From positions 1 through 64,000 of the forward strand of contig NZ_JBAKHD010000002.1 of assembly GCF_049065735.1 (NCBI RefSeq): a DNA stretch of 64,000 bases, written 5' to 3'. The position numbers and the translations under genes are program-made. Numbering within the stretch: the first letter of the stretch is position 1; each line of letters starts with the position of its first letter. The notes beneath the pieces were generated by a model. The model ran no database searches, was not told the DNA's origin, and was given only the letters and a program-made list of their open reading frames with translations. Below, piece after piece: positions 1-7,820 of the stretch. This stretch comes from Paramesorhizobium sp049065735 (GTDB taxonomy: Bacteria; Pseudomonadota; Alphaproteobacteria; Rhizobiales; Rhizobiaceae).

Positions 1-90
1 TACAACAGGAACAGACCCCACTCGTCGCTGGGCAACATCACACCCGGAGAGTTCGCAATGAAGATGGCTATGGAAAAACAGGCCGCATGA
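1..90 (+). CDS. IS3-family transposase OrfB, C-terminal fragment
   Basis: Frame 1 is open from base 1 to the TGA at 88-90 and gives 29 residues beginning YNRNRPHSSLGNITPGEF. RPHSSLG(N/Y).TP.E(F/Y) is the conserved end of the DDE integrase-type transposase (OrfB) of IS3-family elements. The gene starts outside the window, so only the extreme C-terminus is visible and nothing can be said about the catalytic residues or activity. It is too short to stand alone; the call rests on the diagnostic motif and on the inverted-repeat-like tail that follows. Confidence 0.8.
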   Translation, partial: YNRNRPHSSLGNITPGEFAMKMAMEKQAA

Positions 91-149
91 GGCCAGATTA
101 AAAACCCAAGACTCTCCCGAAAAATGGAGGGAAGTTGGGTCTCAGGTCA
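1..149 (+). mobile_element. IS3-family insertion sequence, right end only
   Basis: The first 149 bases look like the right-hand end of an IS3-family element that continues outside the window. They hold the last 29 codons of the transposase and then a non-coding tail ending in GGGTCTCAGGTCA at 137-149. Read on the minus strand the tip is TGACCTGAGACCCAACTTCC, which resembles IS3-family (IS407-like) tips that begin TGACCTG and end in TG...CA form. The neighbouring ATPase reading frame runs from host DNA into this tip, so the element interrupts that gene. The other inverted repeat and the target duplication are not in the window, so the exact boundary is an inference. Confidence 0.75.
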
Positions 150-1573
150 TTTCCAACGTTCCGTAGGTAGGCTTCTATGAGGGCGATATCCTCTGGGCCT
201 TCGACAAGAACAATCTTCCCGGCAAAGAACATCTCCGCAATGGATGTTTGAAGAGTTCTATCGATGCCAGATAGAGCGGCATTTGCTCCTATTGGTGCGA
301 CACCTTTGCGTTCAGCAACATATGCCCTCTGCTGATCTATGGTCCATGAATTTACACGCGTCGCGTTTTCGCGTTTTCTTAATACGCGAACACTTTCAAA
401 AGTCCTTCCACTGATGAAGTGCGGGCTATGTGTAGTTACTATAACCTGACAACTGTTTGCGGACAAATCGGCCAATGCGCTGGCCAAGAACCGCGATTGT
501 GGTGGATGCTGATAAAGTTCCGGTTCTTCTATTCCAAGAAGAAGCCGAAAATTATCATTTCCGCCCTGCGCTCTCGCTGCCAGAGAAAGTAATGCCATTA
601 AATAGGTGCGCTGCAAGCCATGGCCGAATATTTCTGGCCCTCCGAGAACACGTCCGTCCTTGAATATGGATCGGATAACCGGTTCCCGCACCGCAATTTC
701 ATCAAGCTGCCCCCATTCTATCGCAACGTCGATCGGCGTCGCGGTAAGATTTTTAAATTCGCGGTTTATCTCGCCGCCCACCTCCGCTAATACACTCTCT
801 GCTTCACCCAAAGCGCTTCGAAGAGCCTCAGACGCTTCCGTTTTTATACGGGTTATCTGCTCGGAAAAGTCACAGCGATTCCTGACCGCAAAAGAGATGA
901 GTTTCGAAAACGCTGATTCTCTTTGTTCGCTCGCTTCCGTCGAAGCATCCTTAACTGCAGGCACATAGATCCAATCAATAAATTTCTTCAGTTTAGGAAT
1001 CGGACCGGTAGCGCCGTATGCACTTTCCTCGCTCGGAATCGCTACATGCTCGCTTGGCTTAGATGCTTCAAATGCTCTAATTGCCTCCCCCGCCTGCTGC
1101 ATATTTCGCCACGTGGGGATTTCATCTGGATACTTTACTTGCAGCGCTTCATAGATGGGACGTTTTTCTCCGGCTGTCGCAGCGGCAAAAAAATTTACTA
1201 ATTCCAGCAAACCATATCGTATTCCTCGGCACCGTGATGAAATGACACCTTTTTCGTTTCGTGTCGCCAAAATCTCGAAAACAAGGCGCTCGTTTCTAAC
1301 GTAGTGAGCCATTTCATTGGCTGCTTGGCCAGTCACACCGACAAATTCGAACCGTAGCCGAAGTTCGTCTTCCACCGCAGCGCCAATATAAAAATCTTCC
1401 GCCGAGATGTTCGAGGCGCGTGGACTGGCTCCACCAAAAAATAGGTTGAGGGCGCGCAATGCGGTGGACTTCCCGCAATTATTCGGACCCACTAGCGACG
1501 TGTAATCCCCGAATTCTATCGCTTCGGATCGGAAACACCGGAAGTTCGTAAACTCAATTTTTGAGAGGCGCAT
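98..1573 (-). CDS. OLD-like AAA ATPase with TOPRIM, truncated by an IS
   Basis: The 491-residue product has the RecF/SMC-like N-terminus of OLD-family nucleases (MRLSKIEFTNFRCF), Walker A GPNNCGKST at 29-37, a distal signature region GHGLQRTYLMALLSLA, Walker B LLLGIEEPELYQHP and the H-loop region VIVTTHSPHF. A TOPRIM strand with its acidic residue (LVEGPEDIALIEAYL, about 456-470) follows. The frame then enters the insertion-sequence tip at base 149 and its last 16 residues are IS-encoded, so the rest of TOPRIM, including the DxD metal site, is missing. OLD proteins couple ATP hydrolysis to DNA cleavage and many act in phage defence; this copy probably lacks nuclease activity. Its start codon overlaps the stop of the KTSC gene by one base. 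The lower GC than neighbours suggests transfer. Confidence 0.8.
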   Translation of the reverse strand: MRLSKIEFTNFRCFRSEAIEFGDYTSLVGPNNCGKSTALRALNLFFGGASPRASNISAEDFYIGAAVEDELRLRFEFVGVTGQAANEMAHYVRNERLVFEILATRNEKGVISSRCRGIRYGLLELVNFFAAATAGEKRPIYEALQVKYPDEIPTWRNMQQAGEAIRAFEASKPSEHVAIPSEESAYGATGPIPKLKKFIDWIYVPAVKDASTEASEQRESAFSKLISFAVRNRCDFSEQITRIKTEASEALRSALGEAESVLAEVGGEINREFKNLTATPIDVAIEWGQLDEIAVREPVIRSIFKDGRVLGGPEIFGHGLQRTYLMALLSLAARAQGGNDNFRLLLGIEEPELYQHPPQSRFLASALADLSANSCQVIVTTHSPHFISGRTFESVRVLRKRENATRVNSWTIDQQRAYVAERKGVAPIGANAALSGIDRTLQTSIAEMFFAGKIVLVEGPEDIALIEAYLRNVGNDLRPNFPPFFGRVLGF

Positions 1574-1770
1574 TACTTTGACACGTATTTTTCACGAATG
1601 TACGTATTGTAAAAAGTGCCTTTCGAACTCGACGCCAAAAAGGCCGTATAAACCGACTCTGGAACTGCGAAAAACGTGTACGTGCCCCCAGAAGTGAACG
1701 TTAAATGCAGTTGCTGAGTAGATGGATCATACTCAGCATTAGTGATTGCCTTTGATTGGATTGGCGGCAT
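1573..1770 (-). CDS. KTSC-domain protein (65 aa)
   Basis: The 65-residue protein consists almost entirely of a KTSC domain: an N-terminal YDPSTQQLHLTFTSGGTYTFFAVPESVY stretch of beta strands followed by FLASSSKGTFYNTYIREKY. KTSC domains are small, of uncertain biochemical role, and often found in mobile regions. A ribosome-binding-like GGGGAAAG precedes the ATG. The TAA stop shares its last A with the ATG of the truncated ATPase (TAATG), so the two were translationally coupled. Function unknown; the pairing with an OLD-type ATPase suggests, but does not prove, a defence role. Confidence 0.75.
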   Translation of the reverse strand: MPPIQSKAITNAEYDPSTQQLHLTFTSGGTYTFFAVPESVYTAFLASSSKGTFYNTYIREKYVSK

Positions 1771-1771
1771 T

Positions 1772-1831
1772 TTGGCTTTCCCCGGTCAGCCCGAGGGTAG
1801 AATAACTGATTCGTATTTTAGTTAAAGCCAA
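1772..1831 (-). promoter_or_regulatory. Inverted repeat upstream of the KTSC/ATPase pair
   Basis: An exact 8-bp inverted repeat, TTGGCTTT at 1772-1779 and AAAGCCAA at 1824-1831, brackets the AT-rich leader in front of the KTSC start codon. The interval should contain the promoter of the two-gene unit, but no convincing -35/-10 pair stands out. It could be an operator or a chance repeat. Confidence 0.3.
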
Positions 1832-1850
1832 TGATGCTTGTAGGAACGAT

Positions 1851-2015
1851 CTACTGTCCTATCTGCTCATCCTGCTCGACCGTCAGCGGCTTGATGCCCT
1901 CAACGGGCGCGGGCGGAGGTGTGTGCACAACGACTGGAACAGGCGGACGCGGCGCGGGCGAGGCGCAAGCGGCTATGACGAAAGGTAGAGTGCAGAGGAT
2001 GAAGCGGATGGCCAT
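1851..2015 (-). CDS. Small proline-rich lipoprotein (54 aa)
   Basis: A 54-residue frame starts MAIRFILCTLPFVIAAC and ends in TAG. It has one basic residue, a hydrophobic core and a lipobox-like IAAC with Cys17, the layout of a lipoprotein signal peptide. The mature part is rich in proline and valine and ends acidic (VEQDEQIGQ). It lies 27 bases downstream of lepA on the same strand and could be its co-transcribed neighbour. No clear Shine-Dalgarno is visible before the ATG, so the start is uncertain. Short entericidin-like or other envelope lipoproteins look like this, but no family was recognised. Confidence 0.6.
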   Translation of the reverse strand: MAIRFILCTLPFVIAACASPAPRPPVPVVVHTPPPAPVEGIKPLTVEQDEQIGQ

Positions 2016-2042
2016 GGGAATGGAAAGGGCGCCGCAGCGCCC

Positions 2043-3851
2043 TCAACTATCCCCCATCTTCAGCGCCTGGATGAACGCTTCCTGCGGGATGTCCACCTTG
2101 CCGAACTGGCGCATCTTCTTCTTGCCTTCCTTCTGCTTTTCCAGAAGCTTGCGCTTGCGGGTGACGTCGCCGCCGTAGCATTTGGCGGTCACGTCCTTGC
2201 GCAGGGCCGAGATGGTCTCGCGGGCGATGATCCGTCCCCCAATCGCCGCCTGGATGGGGATCTTGAACATATGCTGCGGGATCAGTTCCTTCAGCTTCTC
2301 GCACAGCACCCGGCCACGCTTTTCCGCCGCCGAGCGGTGGACCAGCATGGAGAGCGCATCGACCGGCTCGTCATTGACGAGGATCGACATTTTCACCAGA
2401 TCGCCTTCGCGATATTCCGACAGGTTATAGTCGAAAGAGGCATAGCCCTTGGAGATGGATTTCAGCCGGTCGTAGAAATCGAACACCACTTCGTTGAGCG
2501 GCAGGTCGTAAGTGACCATGGCGCGCGGGCCGACATAGGAGAGGTCCACCTGAATGCCGCGCCGCTCCTGGCAGAGCTTTAGGATGGAACCGAGGTAGTC
2601 GTCGGGCGTCAGGATCGTGGCGCGAATCCATGGCTCCTCGATGGCGGCGATCTTCACCACATCGGGCATGTCGGCGGGGTTGTGCAGTTCCTTCACCGTG
2701 CCATCGGTCATCTTCATGCGGTAGACGACCGATGGAGCGGTGGCGATGAGATCGAGATTGAATTCGCGCTCCAGCCGCTCCTGGATGATTTCCAGATGCA
2801 GGAGGCCGAGGAAGCCGCAGCGGAAGCCGAAGCCGAGCGCGGCGGAGGTTTCCATCTCGAAGGAGAACGAGGCGTCGTTCAAACGCAGCTTGCCCATGGC
2901 GGCGCGCAAATCTTCGAAATCCGCCGCGTCGACCGGGAACAGGCCGCAGAACACCACCGGCTGCGCCGGCTTGAAGCCCGGCAGCATTTCTTCCGCCGGA
3001 CGGCGGTCTTCGGTGATGGTGTCGCCGACGCGGGTGTCGGCCACTTCCTTGATCGAGGCGGTGATGAAGCCGAGCTCACCGGGGCCGAGTTCGTCCACAT
3101 TCACCATCTTGGGCGTGAAGACGCCGGTGCGCTCGACAGGATATTTCGCGCCCGTGCCCATCATGCGGATGGTCTGGCCCTTTTTCAGCACGCCGTCGAT
3201 GATACGCACCAGCACGATGACGCCGAGATAGGCGTCGTACCAGCTGTCGACCAGCATGGCCTTCAAGGGCGCGTTGCGGTCGCCTGCTTTCGGCGGGGGC
3301 AGCTTCTCGACAATGGCTTCGAGCACATTCTCGATGCCGAGGCCGGTCTTGGCGGAAATCAGCACCGCATCGGAGGCGTCGATGCCGATGACCTCCTCGA
3401 TCTGCTGCTGGACGCGCTCGGGCTCGGCGGCGGGCAGGTCCACCTTGTTCAGCACCACGACCAGCTCGTGATTGTTGTCGATGGCCTGATAGACATTGGC
3501 GAGCGTTTGCGCTTCGACGCCCTGAGACGCATCGACCACCAGCAGCGAACCTTCGCAGGCGGCGAGCGAGCGCGACACTTCATAGGCGAAGTCGACATGG
3601 CCCGGCGTGTCGATCAGGTTCAGCACATAGTCCTCGCCATTCTTCGCCTTGTAGTGAAGGCGGACGGTCTGGGCTTTGATGGTGATGCCGCGCTCGCGCT
3701 CGATATCCATCGAGTCGAGCACCTGATCCTTCATCTCGCGCATATCCAGCCCGCCGGTCAGTTGGATCAGCCGGTCGGCAAGGGTGGATTTCCCATGGTC
3801 GATATGGGCGACGATGGAGAAATTGCGAATATGGTCCAATGGTGTGCTCAT
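2043..3851 (-). CDS. lepA: Elongation factor 4 (LepA)
   Basis: The 602-residue product is a translational GTPase that back-translocates or remodels ribosomes and is usually membrane- or ribosome-associated. G-domain motifs are intact: AHIDHGKST (15-23), the RERGITIKA switch I stretch, DTPGH (81-85) and NKVD (135-138). The LepA-specific C-terminus is present, ending in KKKMRQFGKVDIPQEAFIQALKMGDS. The length is normal for the family. It is divergently placed to the NDUFA9-like gene, with about 140 bases between starts, and is followed by the small lipoprotein gene. Confidence 0.97.
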   Translation of the reverse strand: MSTPLDHIRNFSIVAHIDHGKSTLADRLIQLTGGLDMREMKDQVLDSMDIERERGITIKAQTVRLHYKAKNGEDYVLNLIDTPGHVDFAYEVSRSLAACEGSLLVVDASQGVEAQTLANVYQAIDNNHELVVVLNKVDLPAAEPERVQQQIEEVIGIDASDAVLISAKTGLGIENVLEAIVEKLPPPKAGDRNAPLKAMLVDSWYDAYLGVIVLVRIIDGVLKKGQTIRMMGTGAKYPVERTGVFTPKMVNVDELGPGELGFITASIKEVADTRVGDTITEDRRPAEEMLPGFKPAQPVVFCGLFPVDAADFEDLRAAMGKLRLNDASFSFEMETSAALGFGFRCGFLGLLHLEIIQERLEREFNLDLIATAPSVVYRMKMTDGTVKELHNPADMPDVVKIAAIEEPWIRATILTPDDYLGSILKLCQERRGIQVDLSYVGPRAMVTYDLPLNEVVFDFYDRLKSISKGYASFDYNLSEYREGDLVKMSILVNDEPVDALSMLVHRSAAEKRGRVLCEKLKELIPQHMFKIPIQAAIGGRIIARETISALRKDVTAKCYGGDVTRKRKLLEKQKEGKKKMRQFGKVDIPQEAFIQALKMGDS

Positions 3852-3994
3852 GCGCGCGATTTAGCAGGCGGACCGTGAAACGCAAAGAGGAAACACGTAT
3901 GGGCACATATGTCCTCTTTCGGCGCGCACAAAAAAACATTACATGAGCCGCAGATAAAAGCCGATGCGCTTCATTGATTGCAGGAGATTGTGCC

Positions 3995-5002
3995 ATGGCC
4001 GTCGAGAGAACAGGTCTTCTCAACAAACCGAAACTCGTCACCGTCTTTGGCGGGTCGGGCTTTGTCGGCCGCCATGTGGTGGCGGCGCTCGCCAAGCGCG
4101 GATACAGGGTGCGCGTCGCGGTACGCCGCCCGACGCTGGCTCCCTACCTCCAGCCGCTCGGCAATCTGGGCCAGATCCAGACCGTGCAGGCAAATCTGCG
4201 CTATCCGCAGTCGATTGAGCTGGCGCTCCGCGGCGCAGATCACGTCATCAACCTTGTCGGCATCCTCTCCGAAAGCGGCGCCCAGCGCTTTAACGCGGTG
4301 CAGCTGGACGGCGCGCGGGCGGTGGCGGAAGCCGCGAAGGAAAAGGGCATCCCGCTGACCCATATGTCCGCCATCGGCGCGGACCCGAACTCGGCCTCGG
4401 CCTATGCCCGCACCAAGGGCGAGGCGGAAAAGGCGGTGCATGAGGTGCTTCCGCATGCCACCATCATCCGCCCCTCGATCATTTTCGGACCGGAGGACGG
4501 CTTCTTCAACAAGTTCGCCAATATGGCGCGCTTCTCGCCCTTCCTGCCGCTGATCGGCGGGGGCAAGACGATGTTCCAGCCGGTCTATGTCGGCGATGTC
4601 GCAGAAATGATCGCGCGGACGGTGGACGGCACGGTCGAGCATGGCCGCGTCTACGAGCTTGGCGGGCCGGAGGCGATGAGCTTCCGCCGCTGCATGGAAG
4701 AGATGCTCGAGGTCATCAACCGCAAGCGCATCCTGCTGCCGATCCCGTGGTTTGCGGCGCGCATCATCGCCGGGGTGGCGGGCCTGCTGCCGAAGCCGGT
4801 CATCACCAACGACCAGGTGACGCAGCTGCAACATGACAATATTGTCTCCGAGGAAGCGAAGCGCGAAGGCCGCACGCTGGAAGGCGCAGGCATCCGCCCG
4901 ACCGGCACCGATGTGGTGCTTCCGAGCTATCTCTGGCGCTATCGCGAGCAGGGGCAGTTCACCAAAAAGGAACTGCCGCCGAAATGGGCGGATCAGAAAT
5001 GA
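3995..5002 (+). CDS. NDUFA9-like NAD(P)-binding oxidoreductase
   Basis: The protein is an atypical/extended short-chain dehydrogenase of the complex I NDUFA9 type. The nucleotide-binding motif VTVFGGSGFVGRHVV is near the N-terminus, with INLVGIL, the active-site region YARTKGEAE and IIRPSIIFGPEDGFFN further on. In alphaproteobacteria such proteins are linked to complex I or quinone/lipid metabolism; the substrate is not evident. The start was set at 3995 because AGGAG at 3982-3986 is ideally spaced for it; an upstream ATG would add 7 residues without a better site. The gene stands alone and ends at a strong terminator. Confidence 0.88.
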   Translation: MAVERTGLLNKPKLVTVFGGSGFVGRHVVAALAKRGYRVRVAVRRPTLAPYLQPLGNLGQIQTVQANLRYPQSIELALRGADHVINLVGILSESGAQRFNAVQLDGARAVAEAAKEKGIPLTHMSAIGADPNSASAYARTKGEAEKAVHEVLPHATIIRPSIIFGPEDGFFNKFANMARFSPFLPLIGGGKTMFQPVYVGDVAEMIARTVDGTVEHGRVYELGGPEAMSFRRCMEEMLEVINRKRILLPIPWFAARIIAGVAGLLPKPVITNDQVTQLQHDNIVSEEAKREGRTLEGAGIRPTGTDVVLPSYLWRYREQGQFTKKELPPKWADQK

Positions 5003-5004
5003 CG

Positions 5005-5027
5005 AAGGGGCCGTAAGGCCCCTTTTT
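5005..5027 (+). terminator. Intrinsic terminator after the NDUFA9-like gene
   Basis: A GGGGCC-GTAA-GGCCCC stem-loop is followed by five T residues and begins just after the TGA stop. This is a textbook Rho-independent terminator. Confidence 0.9.
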
Positions 5028-5073
5028 GCTGACGCCCGATGTGATTGTTGATTGGCGGCGTAACCGGGCGGAA

Positions 5074-5592
5074 TCAGTTCCAGGACAGTTGATCTTTCGG
5101 CAATTTGCCGCTCGGATCGAACACGCTTACCTTGTGGGGGAGATCCGGACTCCATGCCCAAAGCACCAGATTTTTGTCGCCCGTTTCTGCGCCCGGTGCA
5201 AAGCTCGGCACAAGGATTCCGGCAATATCCCGCGCCTTGAGCCGGTCATAGACAGACCATGAGGCGGGACGTTCTCCCTCGGCAAGCGCATTCGCCCAGG
5301 CGCAAGCCATTTCCTCAAGGAGAACGGAATGAGCCGTCCTTCCTTTCTCGGTGGTCAAATCCGCCACATCGGCACAGTCGACATAGTAGGAGCACAGGAC
5401 GCAAGGGTCTATGCGATGCGCGAAGCCCTGATTGGCTTCCTTGATCGCCGTCATGATACTGAGGCTGAGATAAAGCGCAGGTACGCCTCGCGGATTGAAA
5501 CGCGCGCCCCGGATCGCCGCGCCATCGCCTGATATGGGCTTGAACGCCCATCTGGGATCATGCGCGCGGTAGCATGTCCCGATAAATCTCAC
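5074..5592 (-). CDS. RES-domain toxin (NAD+-degrading family)
   Basis: The 172-residue protein matches the RES family: N-terminal YRAHDPRWAFKPISGDGAAIRGARFNPRG, then ALYLSLSIMTAIKEA, and a late stretch containing DIAGILVPSFA and NLVLW. RES toxins remove NAD+ from cells (NAD+ phosphorylase or glycohydrolase activity). The key Arg and Glu of the family plausibly correspond to the R of RGARFNPRG and the E of AIKEA. Translation starts at GTG and overlaps the antitoxin stop in a GTGA, so the pair is coupled. Module order, antitoxin first, is typical for Xre-RES pairs. Confidence 0.88.
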   Translation of the reverse strand: MRFIGTCYRAHDPRWAFKPISGDGAAIRGARFNPRGVPALYLSLSIMTAIKEANQGFAHRIDPCVLCSYYVDCADVADLTTEKGRTAHSVLLEEMACAWANALAEGERPASWSVYDRLKARDIAGILVPSFAPGAETGDKNLVLWAWSPDLPHKVSVFDPSGKLPKDQLSWN

Positions 5593-5987
5593 GCAAACCC
5601 GCCGAGCGCCATGTGATCGAGGTAATCCCGCACAGCGGCGGCCTTGCCTTCCTTGACAAGCGCCTCAGCCGTTCGTCCGCCGAATGCCGGCAAAGGCTGG
5701 GCGCGGTACCACGCCATGGCCTGCTCTTTGCCGCCAGCCCATTCGACGACACGGCTGATGATCTCCAGCATTTCCCGCAGGCGGCCTTGCGTCTTCGGCG
5801 CTTGGCTGCGTTCGGGCCGATAGAGCGTCTCGCGCGCCAGTCCCGCAGTTTCGGCAAGCTGCAGCTTCGACATGCCGAAACCGTCCGCGAGCCGGTCGAC
5901 GGCGATCCTCCCAGCTTTATCCATATAGGACAGAACCAGGGGTTCGCCTTGGGGCGCTGGCTTCGCGGTTGGGGCAGTTGCAGGCAT
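5589..5987 (-). CDS. Xre/MbcA/ParS-type antitoxin of the RES module
   Basis: The 132-residue product contains a helix-turn-helix region (LADGFGMSKLQLAETAGLARETLYR) and a C-terminal MbcA/ParS-like toxin-binding domain (EMLEIISRVVEWAGGKEQAMAWYRAQPLPAFGGRTAEALVKEG). This pairs with RES toxins. The start at 5987 is preferred because AGGTGGTG lies immediately upstream; longer in-frame versions would place the operator palindrome inside the coding region. The gene overlaps the toxin by 4 bases and is probably autorepressed with the toxin through the palindrome at 6014-6028. Confidence 0.85.
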   Translation of the reverse strand: MPATAPTAKPAPQGEPLVLSYMDKAGRIAVDRLADGFGMSKLQLAETAGLARETLYRPERSQAPKTQGRLREMLEIISRVVEWAGGKEQAMAWYRAQPLPAFGGRTAEALVKEGKAAAVRDYLDHMALGGFA

Positions 5988-6013
5988 TTCACCACCTGTT
6001 TTGGCATATTTTT

Positions 6014-6028
6014 CGTACAAAATGTACG
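6014..6028 (-). promoter_or_regulatory. Candidate operator of the RES/Xre module
   Basis: CGTACA-AAA-TGTACG is a perfect 6-bp inverted repeat with a 3-base spacer, 26 bases upstream of the antitoxin ATG. Position and symmetry suit autoregulation by the helix-turn-helix antitoxin. Binding is inferred. Confidence 0.6.
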
Positions 6029-6052
6029 CCATCGCAGGATGGTTTACAAGAC

Positions 6053-6860
6053 TCACCCCCAAACCAGCAGCGCCGCCAGGCCGGCCGCGCCGACGATCAG
6101 CCGCCACCAAGCGAAAAGCGTGAAGCCGTGGCGGGAGACGTAGTCGAGCAAATGGCGGACGACGAAGACGCCTGAGATGAACGCCATGACGAAGCCGACT
6201 AGGATGATCGCGCCGTCGTTCAGGCTCAGGATGTCGCGGTTCTTGTAGAGGTCATAGGCGAAGGCCCCGGCCATGGTGGGCATGGCGAGGAAGAAGGAGA
6301 ATTCCGCCGCCGAGCGCTTGTCCGTTCCCATCAGGAGCGCGCCGACGATGGTGGAGCCGGAGCGTGAGACGCCGGGAATCATCGCCAGGCACTGGCAAAG
6401 GCCGATCTTGAGGCAGAGCGAAAGCGGATAGTCCATGACGTCGTGATAGCGCGGCTTCAGCGGCAGCCGGTCCACGACGAGCAGCACGAAGCCGCCGAGA
6501 ATCAGCATGATGCAGACGAGCATCGGCGTCTCGAACAGCACGGATTTGATGAAGCCATGCGCGAGAGCGCCGATGACGGCAGCGGGCAGGAAGGCGATGA
6601 GGATGCCGAGAACGAAACGCCGGCTGCGCGCATCGCTGGGCAGGCTGACGAGCAGGTGCCAGAGCCTGCCGAAATAGACGCTGAGGATCGCCAGGATCGC
6701 GCCCAGCTGGATCAGCACCTCGAAGGTCTTGCCCGTCGAGCGGAAGCCGAGGAAATGGCCGGCCAGGAGCAGGTGACCCGTCGAGGAGACGGGAATGAAT
6801 TCCGTCAAGCCTTCGAGAAGACCCAGGATCGCGGCATCGAAAAAGGTTTTGATATCCATG
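6053..6860 (-). CDS. uppP: Undecaprenyl-diphosphatase (UppP/BacA)
   Basis: The 268-residue integral membrane enzyme dephosphorylates undecaprenyl diphosphate, recycling the carrier lipid for peptidoglycan and polysaccharide synthesis. Both signatures are present: GLLEGLTEFIPVSSTGHLLL near the N-terminus and the later MIPGVSRSGSTIVGALLMG, which carry the catalytic Glu, Ser and Arg residues. Several hydrophobic helices follow. The start MDIKTFFDA was preferred over an upstream ATG that would add a basic, poorly conserved tail. The product is associated with bacitracin tolerance in many bacteria. Confidence 0.95.
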
Positions 6861-7073
6861 CGGGGGAACTTTCGCTGACAAGGGTTGCCGTGAGAGGATG
6901 GCAGGGATCGCTTGTTTCCAGCCCTTGTTGCTCCTATAGGTTTCCCCAACAGGGCTGGCCGGGAATCAGACGGCGGAAGAAATACGCCGCCGGCCGATGA
7001 AATGCCAGATCACAGCCCATGGAGTCGACCCCGTTTCGTTCAATTCCAGTTTGAAAGACCATCCCAGGCAATA

Positions 7074-7766
7074 ATGCTGACGCTCTTTCACCATCCCATG
7101 TCCGCGGGCTCGCGCTATGCGCGGCTGATTCTCAGCGAGTACGGCGTCGAGGCCGAGCTTATCGAGGAAAAGCCATGGACGCGGCGCAAGGAGTTTCTCG
7201 CGCTCAACCCGGCGGGAACCCTGCCGGTGCTGCTGGCCGAAAACGACGTGCCGATCGCCGGGGCGACGGTCATCGCCGAATATCTTGACGAGACGCGCGG
7301 CGCGTTGAAGCGTAACCGCCGGCTCCTGCCGGAATCCCCAAGCGAGCGGGCGGAAGTGCGCCGGCTGGTGGACTGGTTCCTCACCAAGCTCGACAATGAG
7401 GTGACGCGGCATATCGCGCGCGAGCGTGTGCTGAAGCTACAGATGGCGGCCGATGGCGGAGGCAGTTCACCGGACTCCTCCGCCTTGCGCGCGGCGCGCA
7501 ACAATATCCGCCAGCATATGAAATATGTCGACTGGCTTTCGGCAACGCGCGACTGGCTGGGCGGAGCGCAGCCGAGCTATGCCGATATGGCGGCGGCGGC
7601 GGCGCTTTCCATCCTCGATTATCTCGGAGAGATCGAGTGGGCCCATTACCCGGCGGCGCGGGACTGGTACATGCGCGTCAAATCGCGCCCCTCCTTCCGC
7701 CCCCTGCTTGCGGACCGGGTGCGCGGGCTTTCTCCTGTCGCGCATTATGGCGATCTGGATTTTTAG
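7074..7766 (+). CDS. Glutathione S-transferase family protein
   Basis: The 230-residue protein has a thioredoxin-fold N-terminal GST domain (LTLFHHPMSAGSRYARLILSEYG, NPAGTLPVLL with the cis-proline, and the glutathione-contacting GATVIAEYLDE) and an all-helical C-terminal domain with SYADMAAAAALSILDYLG. The substrate is unknown. It is followed 54 bases later by queG. The ATG at 7074 puts the N-terminus exactly at the first beta strand. Confidence 0.9.
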   Translation: MLTLFHHPMSAGSRYARLILSEYGVEAELIEEKPWTRRKEFLALNPAGTLPVLLAENDVPIAGATVIAEYLDETRGALKRNRRLLPESPSERAEVRRLVDWFLTKLDNEVTRHIARERVLKLQMAADGGGSSPDSSALRAARNNIRQHMKYVDWLSATRDWLGGAQPSYADMAAAAALSILDYLGEIEWAHYPAARDWYMRVKSRPSFRPLLADRVRGLSPVAHYGDLDF

Positions 7767-7820
7767 GGTGGTTGGGGTTCGGTTGAGGCGCGGTCGCGCC
7801 AGCGTTCCTATTTATCAAAT

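Noticed and set aside
2682..3878. 398-codon open frame antisense to lepA
   Set aside because: His/Asp/Arg-rich shadow of lepA with no start signal.
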